Shown here: positions 10,816-23,400 of the stretch, piece by piece
How positions within the stretch are numbered: the stretch's first letter is position 1
Layout: the number at the start of each line of letters is the position of its first letter
Assembly (NCBI GenBank): GCA_035048485.1
Contig: CM068583.1
Span: 22,605,341 to 22,669,340, forward strand
Reading direction: 5' to 3'
DNA length: 64,000 nt
DNA from: Pteria penguin
Lineage: Eukaryota > Mollusca > Bivalvia > Pterioida > Pteriidae
The notes under the pieces: model-generated
Told to the model about the DNA's origin: nothing
The model's database searches: none
What the model saw: only the letters and a program-made list of their open reading frames with translations
Position numbers and translations under genes: made by a program

Positions 10816-13529
10816 TACTATTTATTTTTAACAACATAACATAACCAGTCTATAAGCAACCGGGTGTTTGCTGGGGTAACCAACCCTGTACTTGTTAAAC
10901 TTTTGGTAGTGGTGTAGCCGTGCTGGTTGGCAATCTTTTTATTCTCAGAAAATATTCAAACAAATTTAATACTCCTCTGCTGTAACGTAAACAACGAAAG
11001 TCTCGAAGACACTTCGCTGACATAGAGCGAGGTGACGCATGGCTCTCCGAAGTGAATTCATCCTTGGAGTGTGGCTTTACTGTACCACAGAAACGCATAC
11101 ACCTTTTCCAAACTTATAACAGAGGGCTAGTGCCGGCTAACAATAATAATAAAGGCTAAAATTCATTAATTTGATAAAGTTAAAAAAAAACCTACTGCAT
11201 TTGGTACAGCCGGTCATTCATTCAATGGTGCAAATGTCCATAATACGGCTCTTACTAGACCAGAAAGTTTTGGACAAGAGGGGAGATCATGCTAAATATA
11301 TTTAATCATAGAACTTTCTTGATTTTAGTATAGATGTATAAGGGTGTATCTTTAACAAAGTTGGTTTGTCTCTACTTTACGGTAATGTACACAATCTACG
11401 CACACACACTAAAGCTTACGGGTGTCTTTTGTCTAATTTGATTTCGTGTGAAAGGTAGGATACAGATCAAAATTGCTTGTCGGAATTGAAAAGCTGACTG
11501 TGTTTCTGTACATGGACAATTGAATATCTTCTGTTCATGAATTGGCCGCGCTGCATTTTCTTACCAAGTATGTGAGTCAATTCCTCGTGTGTCCTGACCT
11601 TGACCTAAGAAGAACGAAATACTTTTGCGAGTTTTGCATTCCCACGTCCAGGATATGCCAAGCATGTTTAATATCTTGACAAGAAGTCAAAATTTGAACC
11701 ATACACTCAAAAAGTTAGTGCCTATCTGACTTTTGTCATTCGTTTTATCACGGTGATGTTTCTTACAGGGGACAGTCGTTTCAAACTGACGTTTTATCAC
11801 CTTGACCAGCTTTTCTATTTGTTTGTTTTCAGCTTTAGTTGTACTAATGTAGATGGAAGAGGTTGTAATTCGTCAACAGTTACTTAAATTAATATTAAAG
11901 ATTCATTAAAATCAGACCGAGATGTTTTAGTGAGCAGGGACATAGCTAATGTTTGATTTTACATGTACGTGTTGTAGACATATTGTACGTTTAGATATAT
12001 GATGTATTAATTTCGCTTATTATGAAGTTAAATTCTTACCTGCAGATCTAATTGCACACACACAGTCTGACAACCGTTAGCATCCTCGTATTTTGACCAA
12101 AGACATATTTTTTTATTGTTTGAATCACACCATTGAGCCGCAAAAGTCCTGTCATTCTGATTAGACACGGAATTTAGGCATTTGCATTAGTCATTTTAAC
12201 TCATCATCCTCCCGACCTTAACTACATAAACATATTTGAAAGTTCTCTGTGCATCATGAATGCATATATATTAAAAGTAAATGCATACAAATAGAAGCTT
12301 TATGGATGTATATATAGAGGATGTAAGGTGCCACAATTTCATGATCTCGACCTCCCATTTGATCTTGAAATTATATTCTTAGAACAACTGAAGTTCTGTG
12401 AATTATCATGTACAGATTTAACTTGGTATGGTTATTCTATTACAAAGATAAAATAAATCAATCTTAAATTATATCTTGATCTAACTTTATTGATTTTTAC
12501 GTTGTGATACAATATATACGGGTAGTTATTTATCCCATGAAATCTATTACGTTGGCGTTGACCTCAGTTCTTGTTTCGGACATTCATGACTGTTGTATCT
12601 ACCCAAACGGGAGACGCTTTCTCTTTTTAAGCACCAGGGTTTACAACTGGTGTTCATGAATGTCCAACATGGAACGTTGTAGCAAGAGCCACAAGACGTC
12701 GTAACACAGATGACGACTTCAAGTAAAAAATCATAATGATAGTGGATATACGTCAGATTTTAAGCACTCTTTAACTGGAGTGCAGACACGATTCGTCCAA
12801 TTCCTAGTGTGCAGACCAACTCGAACTCGGCGAACAATGTACACGTTGATAATGGATTCAAAACGAAAACATACACAAATGTATGTTTATTTAAAACAAA
12901 ACCCCATTAAATGCAAAAGGATTTTATTCGAATTCGTGTGGGTTAAAAAACTACCAAGGAGTGCAGGGATATATTGACATTACACACGCATGCTACATGC
13001 ATTCCATTAATGGTTTACTTGTCACTATACAACGTGCATACACACTTTATATTGATCGATTTAATTCAACATTCAAATCTCTTGTTTCATTTAAATGGAT
13101 TTGTGCGGACAGGGGTAGTGCAATGAATGTTATCAGCGATTAGAGAATGATAAATTGAATGCTCCTTCTAACTGATTTCAATGCCCCTCTTTAATGATAT
13201 TATTTATACCATTGTTTATTGCAATTCATTTGGTGTAAAGTGATGGGGGATAACATTCTTCAATACATGTTATAGTATATACCCAGACCAAAGTCATCAA
13301 ATTGCAGTCGGAATAACAGTGACATGTATATGCACAAACGGGATATTTCTATTGATTCGGTAGTTGTGGTTATAGGTGGGGCTAAATTCTCTGGTGAAAT
13401 TCAATAGGGACGTATACAAAGGACGAATCCTAGCGGTATAGGATGCATCAGGAATTGAATTTGACCGTGACTACCGTGGTGATTCGGAATTTGATGCCCT
13501 CATGATGTCGTCACACGTTTCGTGGTTTT

Positions 13530-13683
13530 GCAATGTGATATGATATTCAACACTTTACAAGCCTTGAGGGATATATGGTACCCTCGCAGACTCGGGTGAC
13601 GGTTACGCAATGTGATATGATATTCAACACTTTACAAGCCTTGAGGGATATATGGTACCCTCGCAGACTCGGGTGACGGTTAC
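13530..13683 (+). repeat. Perfect 77-bp tandem duplication
   Basis: Two adjacent 77-bp units starting GCAATGTGATATGATATTCA (13530 and 13607) and ending GGGTGACGGTTAC are identical as far as I can read. The duplication is either very recent or an assembly artefact. Confidence 0.95.
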
Positions 13684-14306
13684 GCTTAGTGTATCATATG
13701 ATAACACATAATCATCTATGGTTTAATGACTTTGATGACCTTTGTGATATTCATTATAGTTCTTTATTATTTATACTTTCCACGGTGAATCGACATTCTA
13801 CTTTATAAATGTTTCTGTTATCTATAATGTTTACCATAATATCGTATGTGATTTAACTTTGGTAGTATGGTTATAACTTATATGGCATTTGCGTCCATTA
13901 CAGTGTTTCATACAGTTTCCTTGGTGATTTGACTTTCTTTTACTATAGATTTTGTTGTGACTTGATTATCATTGGGTTTATATGGTTTATTGGTGATATG
14001 TTGGTATCCATGGCAATAGACTGTAATTAAGTGCTTTGGTTGCATGATTATATTATAATGGCTTCCTTGGTGACTATGTATAAAGTGGAATGGATGATGA
14101 AACGTTAGTATATACATGCAATGCATGTGAATTCATTCTCTATGTTACATGTAACATTTCTATTTCTTATATTAATCATCATATTGGATAAGATATGACA
14201 CTATCAGATTTGAAAATGTTGCTAATATTCAGAAAGAGACAGTATTAAAGTATGTTCTCTTTGTAAGAGTGCTAATGATTAAGTGCTTATCTTTATAGAT
14301 GACAGA

Positions 14307-14405
14307 ATGAAGGGGAAAGGGGCAAGATATAAACTCAGTCCAAATGAAGAGGCTCGGCTGTTAAAAGAAGAAACTGAAAAACGCCGTAAACTACGCCTAC
14401 AACAA
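14307..14405 (+). CDS. CEP295: CEP295 coding exon 1 (residues 1-33)
   Basis: The acceptor CTTTATAG ends at 14298 and the donor is CAA|GTAAAA. The start MKGKGARYKLSPNEEARLLK matches the vertebrate CEP295 start pattern K-LSPNEEA-LKE-RRRKLRLLQV. The ATG at 14299 is out of frame and stops after three codons, so 14307 is the start. Confidence 0.92.
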
Positions 14406-17400
14406 GTAAAACTCTTTTTTGTGTCATTTCTTTCTCAATTGACATTTTTCATTTTATATCTAAATTTTTCGTCACATTTCTTTACAAATTGGAGAATTTC
14501 ACTCTGGTTTTTGCTTATAATGTAGGTGCGTGAACAGTCTAAGCAAAATTCCTTTAAAATCAGACAAGCTGTAAAAGATGAGAAAAATCGTCAGCTGCAA
14601 AAATTGGCTGCAGATTTACAGGTGAGAAACTTTACTATATGAGACAAAACAAAAAAGCTTTACTGATCTAGACATAAACCATGCCTAAACAGTAGTGATT
14701 ACAATGGGACTACCTGAAGCTGCCTGTACTTAAAAGTCATTTTTAAAAAATGTATGGTAATTAGCTATTGTTAAAACCTATTTTCAAGTTATTTTTCTGT
14801 AACTTTACAATCTGTCTTTAAGAGTTAACTACTCTCAGCTTACCCATTTACCTGTTATACTATGCCATGGAAAGCCATTATCTATGGGGTTTTTTTATCA
14901 ATTGTGCTTTATTTGTTTATTAATTTATGAAACATTTGTGTCATTATGTAAAGTTAAAGTAATAACTGTGATGTTATGGTTAATTTCATGAGATGGCCGT
15001 CTGAGATTGCAGTACAAATGCTTTCCTCTTTTTTCACAGTTGCTTAATCATCAGTTTATGTTTATTGGATGAAGCATATACAAGACATTGATTATGGCCG
15101 TAAATGATCTCAACATATCAAATCATGTTTGGTTACTTGATCTCTCCTGTAATAGGATCTCTAGGCATCGTACTACATAAATATATCATATTGATTTCCT
15201 CTAATGACAATATACATCTAACATATAAGACAGTGTTCATCTCCAGCTGGAGCCAGCGGGTATAAAAAATCATAAAGATTCCAGTATTACTAAAAGAAAA
15301 ATAGGCTGCCCTTCTTGAGCATTGTTTATAGCCTGGATTTTGTTGAAAATTTCTGATCAAGTTGATGTGGAATGTAAAACTGGGTAAACAAAGATGAATT
15401 GTGCTGAATTTCAGGATCAACTAGAGCAAGAAAAAAATGAAAAAATACGTCACTTAGAGAATCAGTATGAAAACAGTCTGCGGAGTATAGGTCAAGGTCA
15501 GAAAGAAGCTTCAAGACAGGTACATGTATTATATTGATTTTGAATCGTTAACATTTTGAATGAGCAAGAAGTAAAAAGCTAAATGATATTTTTTTTCTAT
15601 CTATTTTGATTTGTGTTTTGCAGAAATGTTTGTTAATATGTTTGCAGTCTAAAAAAAACATAATGTGATTCACTGCCTTCATATTTGGTACATATACTGC
15701 ATATTCTCAGAATTTGTTTGTAAACTTGCATTTTTGATACAGACAAATTTAATTTGTTTGAAGTAATTTAGACAAGTGTCTAAGATTTGATCTGCAAACT
15801 ACAGACTGATTTGATATTTATATTTAAAAAATACCTTTAGGTTGATGTAGCAGAGGAGAGATACCTAATGCAGTTAGAAGACAACAAGCGTGCTGACTCA
15901 AGATTCAAATCAGCTATCGAAAGAGAACGTAGAGAACGCATGTTTCAGGAATATGAGCAGAAATACCATATCATCGCTCGGTAAAACATTTTATTCATTT
16001 TTAAGCCTTTGATTGATAGATCAGGGGCATATTGTTTTTGACCTGTCTGTCTGTTTGTTTGTTTGTTTGTCTGTTTGTTGTCATCTCTAACCTTTGTCAT
16101 AACTTTTGAACTGTGAGAGATAGATACTTCATATTTGGCATGTATACTCCATTAATAAAGCCCTTTCAAATTACAACAAGATCATTGACCTCATGACATT
16201 GACCATGACCTTTGACCTACAATTCAAAATTGGCCTTATTTGGCCACCAGGAGCATTGGTGTTTCATAAACACATCTTGTTTAATACAGATTTTTTCATG
16301 AAGGTGTCAAATACTTTACCATACATTCAGCCAGACGGACAATTTAAAATATTAACCAGACCAGAAAACCTTTTACCAGACAGAACTGAGTTTACTTACT
16401 TCAAAGCAAATCTCTATAGTGGTTTAAATTTTTTGAAAAGATTATTAATCATTTCATATTTTATTGGGTATTTCTTGATTATCATTGAGAATATTAATGA
16501 TTTTAAAGCAAATTGTCTCTTAACCTGATGTATAAATTCCATACCATTTTTTATGTTTAGTTTCAATAACTTTTAAAGCCCGTGTAGCCCAGTGGATGAG
16601 GTTCTCGACTCGTGGCGGGGAATCCCCGTTTTGACTCTCATCAGGGCTGCACCAGCGTCTTTTGGATGAAACTGTAAAAACCAAGGTTTTGTCATGGTAG
16701 TTGTGGTACAAAAAAGATCCCTCATTGCTTTGGGAGGGTCCGTTGCAAAGGTATGAATTTCTTTGTGAAGCATCAGGCAGATGCCGTCACTATATGTATG
16801 AAATAATTGTGGAGTGACATAAAACATTAATGGATCAATCCCCAGTGTATTCATTTAGAAAATTGCTTCATCAATATCCTTGGAATGCTATTTCAGTATT
16901 TGTGAGATTATTACTTTTCATGGTCAAGAACATCTGACAAATATGTTATGATCACTGGAATTCTAATTTTTTGCATAAAAATCAAAACAAATACCCTTAT
17001 GTATTGTTTTACAAGTTATTTTTATCTCCAAATTTGAAAACAACTTAACTGCCTATTGTTTTGGTTGTCAATGTAATTTTGATAACAAGGATTTTCTTTA
17101 TTTATTTTTTGTTCAGTAATAGCACTTTTTGTATATTTTTACTGAAATGCAACTGCCAAAAAATTATAGTACATGTAGTCACTAAACACCTAATAATTAG
17201 TTCAATTGTTAAACCATTTTCTCTGTACCAACCAATATTTAATAGTAGTCTGGTGTACATCAAGAATTCTGATAATGATGTCTTGAGAAATGATGTGCTC
17301 ATAAAGTCTTCTCGTATTATTTTGTGTTACATATAACCTATTAGATACTGTGTAGTATCTTTTAAGTTCTTCTTTTTACAGTACATTAAGGTTTTTCATC

Positions 17401-20400
17401 CCATGCAACAGCGTTGCAGGGGAGATATAGTTATGGCACCATTTGTGTGTGTACATGCATGCATGGCTGTGTATTTGTGTCTGTAACATAACCTTGTACA
17501 CACTCTAAAAGTCACAGTTTTGGCCCTAGTGGATTCATACTTCACATATAATTTTAATATAAGGAGAGGAAGATCCTTATTGATTTTGGAGTCAAAAGGT
17601 CAGAGGTTAAGTCACTAGAAGTCATCATAGAAAAACCTTATAGACACTCTAGAAACCACAATTTTAGCCCAATTGAGTTCATACTCCACATACAGCTTTA
17701 GTGTACTGAGAGGAAGATCTCTATTGATTTTGGGGTCCAGGTATAATAGATTTTGCTGCCATGGGATGGGATACCGTGCTTGACATTGCCCTTTTTTGCT
17801 TTATATTTTTCCTTATGATCTTTAAAAACAAAAATTACATTTATTTTATACAAAGATTTGAAGTCTCTTCATTTATATATATATTATAGACAATCTGCAC
17901 TTGATGTGGAAAAAGAAAGAGCAGCAAAAATTGCATCCCTTCCTGCACCCCCTCCTGATCCATTGTTGCACCTTGAAAAGTCTAGGGGTAGGTGTTACTT
18001 GTAATTTAAATTTCTTTTTGAGATTCTGTAGAATGCCTTAGAAAAGGATGTTATCATTAAATAATTGTAACTGCAACTCCATTCAAGTGATATAAAAAAG
18101 CAGCATCTTTTATCTGACTTGTTGCAATTAAATTTTGTGTGATTTAATTTCATAGTGAAGCCAGTAAAGATGACAGATATAGATAATTTCACAACTACAC
18201 ACTATCATATGAGAGAAGAGTATACTGTAGACAAAGCAGACAAAAATGACCAGGTAAAAAATCCTTATTCTTACCTGAAAATTAAGTTTCTTTTAATCTG
18301 AAAACAATAAGCAAAAGTTTTATTTGAAAATGAAATAGACTGCATTATCCCAAATTATTAACACCAACTAATGGATGATTTTGGCGGGAAGTGTTTTTTC
18401 ATTTGAATATACGGTATTAAAATTTTTAGTATGCAAGAATACTTTAACATTAAAATACATACACTGTATGAAAAAAAAAATCATTAGAATTCAGATCATT
18501 TTTAAAATGGTTTTAATTCTTTATAATCATTTTTTATACCATGTTTGACAAAGTTGTCGTTGTTCATTTGCATTCATCAGGAGAATGGTAAATTGGCTGC
18601 AGAAGAAGAACAGTTAAGAATAGAGGAACAAGACAAAGCAAGAATTCGCTTAATAAATGACAGAAAGACAAGAGCTGCTGTCCGTCATAATGCTGCTTTG
18701 GAGAAAGAACTACTTTCTCATGTAAGTCCAGATTTAAAGATCTTGTAATTTAGAGTCCTTATTATATTGTTAGCATTCTTGCTATTAACAAAGATTTCAG
18801 CAATTAGATCAATATATTAATCATGTCTAAGTACTAAGATGTCTCAATATTATTTCTTTCCATTTAGGATTATGGGAGAATTTTACATGACCTTAGTGAC
18901 CTTCAAAGAGTAGACAGGGAAGAGAGGCAAAAAGTTGTAGCCAATATTCCAGTAAGTGATAGCATTTTCTACAACCCTTAACATAATATTTAGAGTGAAA
19001 ATATTGTTCAGTTCAGTAAATATCTTCATACTATTACTAAATTTTGAATCTCTTTGAAACATGATTAAAACTTGAATAAGTTCCAATTTATATAACATCT
19101 GAACACATGACAATACAATGTAGATATCTAAAGACAGGACAGAATGGGTGTATGTTAAATGGAAATCATAAACACTGTGAAAAAGAACCAATGCCCCGGA
19201 AAAGTTACTGATGTAGAAATTTTTAGAATTATACCAATGTAGAGATCCTGAAAATAATACTGATGGCATGATGCAAAAATTCTTCAAATTATACTGATGC
19301 AGAGATCCTTAATTTTATCTTGATGTAGAAATCCTTAAAATGATACTAATGTGGAGATCCTTAAATTTATCGTGATTTAGAAATCCTTAAAATAATACTG
19401 ATGTGGAGATCCTTAAATTAATACTGATGCAGAACTCCTTAGAATGTAGAGTTTCTTGAAGTAATAAACGAATAACAAAGAAAATGTACGAGGTGATTGA
19501 TAAAGACGAAAAAAGTGGTCAGATGTTTTGGAAAACATATAGTGTATTTGAATAGTTTTTAGAGAAGAAAATACATTAGATAATTACATTGTGAAAACAG
19601 TTAATGCTTAATTGTGTTTAATGTTTTGTCAAACTCAAATTCATTTTTACAGAAGCAAGTGTTTGAACCTCCCCACAGAAGGTTACAAGATCGTGAGGAG
19701 AGACAAAAGGATTTAGAGGAAGCTTTCGAGGATATGTATATGGCAGAAACACGTATGTATTATTCTACATACTTGTACAACACTTAATACAAATTCTGTA
19801 AGCCAGTGTGGCCTAGTGGATAAGGTGCTCAGCTCGTTACGGAGAGGTCCAACGTTCGAATCCCTCCCTGAGTGCACCAGTGCTATGTCTTTCGGATGAG
19901 ATGGTAAAAACCAAGGTCCTGTGTCATGGTAGGCTGGCACGTAAAAGATCCCTCACTGCTTCGGATGGGTCCGTTGCAAAGGTATAAATTTCTATGCAAT
20001 GCATTAGGCAGATGCCATCACCATATACATGAAATAATCATGGAGTGACATAAAATAATATTCAATCAATCACAAATTTTGTAAATCTTATTTATGAAAA
20101 GTTTTTATGCTTTTTTATTTAGCATATATTCCAAGTATTTATTTGATTTTAAAACGTTAATTTTTTAAGTTGATTTAATTATATATCTGAAGCACTGATT
20201 CATAAAGAATATTATAAAGTGGAAATGTTTTGAAACCTGAATTAATACATAACATAGCTTTGAAGTGTTTCACTATTTTCAATGCTTGTGTGCCCATGTG
20301 CGAGTACTGAATCTGTACTATTCAGATTACCTTGGTGACATAAGTCTGGCATTAGATCCCAATCCACCTGCTGACAGTTCTGTTGTGACTGAGGAGTCCC

Positions 20401-23400
20401 AGGACATCTCTTCCCATACTAACGCCACTCCTTTAAGGGAACCTACTCTTGCCAGTATACCACCTGTACTGAGGGACTCCACAAATCTCCCACGAGATGG
20501 TGAAGTATCTCCTAAAAAGCCAGGTAAGAAGTATGACTTTGATATAGCTTGGATCTTGTAATATTTTTTCATCATTTAAAGTAAATATTCAGCAATAAAG
20601 CTATTCGTGACCTATCTTTAAGTCTTAGATGTGACTTGACATTCACGTAACTGGAAAGTCATCTTCAGATTTGTTTGAACATAATGAATCCTCATTCACA
20701 TAATTTGTACATTCATAGATATGACCGTACTCCAGAACCTGTATTGAAAAAAAACAACCGACTAGTTCGATTTCAAGTCATATCTTTAAGACTGAATCAG
20801 CCCCCAAAGTGTAGTTATGATATAGATGGTAAAATAATGCAGATAGGGTAAAATAATCCTCCATCATGTTCCTGCAATTGTAACTTATACTTGAATTGCA
20901 ATGTTCTGTCACAATATATTTTTCTAATGAAAGGTATTAAACTTAGAAACACATCTAGTTCATCATTCATCCTAGTGACAACACAAGATTGACTTTAACA
21001 CCTTCCACTTCACTGCAATTGTTTCGTTTTTTACAGAGAAAGTTTTAAAGAAATTGATGGATAAGATCAAGACTCAGCGTCAAGAATGGATGTCAAAATC
21101 TTTACAGGAGCCCGGTGACCTTCACCATGACCTACATGGTGACATTGATTCGGAGACACCTGAATTCAAACACACATCGCATGATGATAGTCGAGGTATG
21201 TTTTGTTATAAGACACAATTATTTATTGCATTATCTTTAAGGGATTTGTCTTAACCATCATTATGAAGGTTTCATATATGTCAGAAAATGATATTAATTA
21301 ATTGAGAGGTTGCAAGTTTTATAACTTTCTTAGAACCTTAGACATGCTTTATATTTCAGATATGTCCTATTGTTGTGATATAAAACCAAAGGTCATGTCA
21401 TTGCCCTAGAATGTTTAATATCTATAGCTCTCCATGTAATACTGAGCAGTAGGTCTAGACTTAGTCTGATAATTAAACTGAGGTATTCTACATAAGACTT
21501 TGTTTTGATATTTCAGACTAGTGGAAAAACTTAAAGGGTATCCTTCTAAGAAAACCACATTTGATTCTCATTTCAGTGCCACCGTTGTCTGAATACTCAC
21601 TTTCGGAGAAGGGTTCTCCTGACCTTCAATACTCCAAGGACAAACCAACACAGAACGGTGTACCATTACAAACACATGATACTGGAAAACAACCTCTGCT
21701 TCATCCAATGGAAAAAGCAGAAAAGCTGAGGAAAGAAGCAAGTGTACCAAAGGTATGTTGTAAGATATATAAATGTGGCATGTGTACATATATAATCTAA
21801 TTCTCACTCTTGTTTACTGATTTGTTTGTAGGGATGTACTGGAGAAACTCACATTTGGGTCAGGTGATCTTTGTTTCCAACTAAGCAATTTTTGCTCTCA
21901 GTATTTATGGCATAAAATGTTGAAATACAGTGCCAAGTATTCTATGTTTTTAGCAAAGGCACCTTTATAAATCAAAATTGATTACATAAATATATAACTT
22001 CAGTGTTCATACTGAAAACGGAACATGTGAATAATGGTGCTTTTGTTTGTGTAAATAAAATTATGGCCTTGGTTTCTGACTTACAAGTCATCAAAATGTG
22101 ACCCGTTTGTGGGTTTCTCCATACCTACTTCTATGAAAAATTAGTAAATGGAAGCAAGTTAAGGTATGGGTTTAATCAGACTTGTATGAGCATTAATGCA
22201 GTGGATGGTCAAAAATGAAAAGTGTTTGAGAAATGTAGTGGCCAATAACATTACAAATACTTTGATATATTTTCATTATTATTCATGTATCATGTATTGT
22301 TTGAAAACTGGTTTTCTTTTTTTTTTTTTTTTAATAAATTATCAAAACTGATTAAGTACATGTACTGAAAATAATCATTACTGAAAGTAGTTGCTACTCT
22401 CATAAGGATAGTCGGGATAGTTTTTCTTTCATAAAAGATCATTGGTTAAGGAGAACATCATTAACAAAGCCATAAACCTCAGAATAGTTAAGTGCATTAC
22501 TTTTTAGCTCACCTGAGCCAAAGGCTCAAGTGAGCTATTGTGATCAATCACCGTCCGTCGTCCGTCCGTCGTCCGTCGTCTGTCGTCCGTCGTCCGTCGT
22601 TAACTTTTCACATTTTCGACTTCTACTCCAGAACCACTGAACAGAATTTGATGAAACTTAATAAGCATGTAGTACTCATGGTCCCCTACAAGTGTTGTTG
22701 TTTTTCGTCCGGATTCATCAACGGGTGGCGCCACCACAGGCAAAAGTAGGTCAAAGAGGGTACCCTCCTTTGACAAACTTCTTCTTCAGACCGGGGGCAT
22801 ACAGAGACAAACCGATTGCATAGGAATGATCTAGAGGGATGTGTGAAGAAGTGTTGTTATTTTTGGTTCCGTTCCGAAATCAAATTTTTGACGTTTTTTT
22901 GTACTTGGTAGTTTTAATGCAGAAAAGAGGTATTTTTTTCTTTTAGTAAACATTGATGCATTAATTTGGTTTAATTTGATCATTTTGATGGTAAGAAATA
23001 CTACTGCAAAGAAAATTTTTCAATATTTTATGTTTTGGATTTTTTATGAATTTTTTAAGACTTTCAAGAAAAAGGGGGGTGGGATAATTGGTGTAAACAT
23101 TTCACAGTTTGAACTTTTTCTTCGGAACCACTTGCTGGAATTAAATGAAACTTGGCATGCAACAAATACTCAAGGTCCCCAACAAATGTGGTCATCTTTA
23201 TCAGGATCCATGAACAGGTGGCACCACCACAGACAAAAGTAGGTCACAGAGGGTACCCTCCTTTGACAAACTTCTTATTCAGATCGGGTGCATACAGCGA
23301 CAAACCGACTGCATAGGAATGATTTAGAGGCATATGGGAAGAAGTGTTGATATTTTTGGTTCCATTCCGAAATCAAATTTTTGACGTTTTTTCATTTTTA

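Larger units (their letters stand above)
5906..14298 (+). other. Inferred CEP295 intron 1 (8.4 kb)
   Basis: There is no convincing coding exon here. Contents seen are three tRNA-derived SINE copies (9505-9795, 9953-10160, 10572-10815), a perfect 77-bp tandem duplication (13530-13683), many ACATGTA/TACATGTAC words (notably 7690-8080), and AT-rich sequence. Short open frames on both strands look random. Confidence 0.5.
15981..17889 (+). other. CEP295 intron holding repeat insertions
   Basis: Contents are a GTTTGTTTGTCTGT-type repeat with GACCTTTGACC words (about 16020-16245), SINE copy 4 (16577-16846) and a 385-bp element with two internal sub-repeats (17393-17778). A 336-nt open frame at 16193-16528 is part of the first repeat and has no gene features. 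Confidence 0.7.

Noticed and set aside
16193..16528. 111-codon plus-strand open frame in a CEP295 intron
   Set aside because: It begins in a dispersed repeat with GACCTTTGACC words, and the peptide has no family character.
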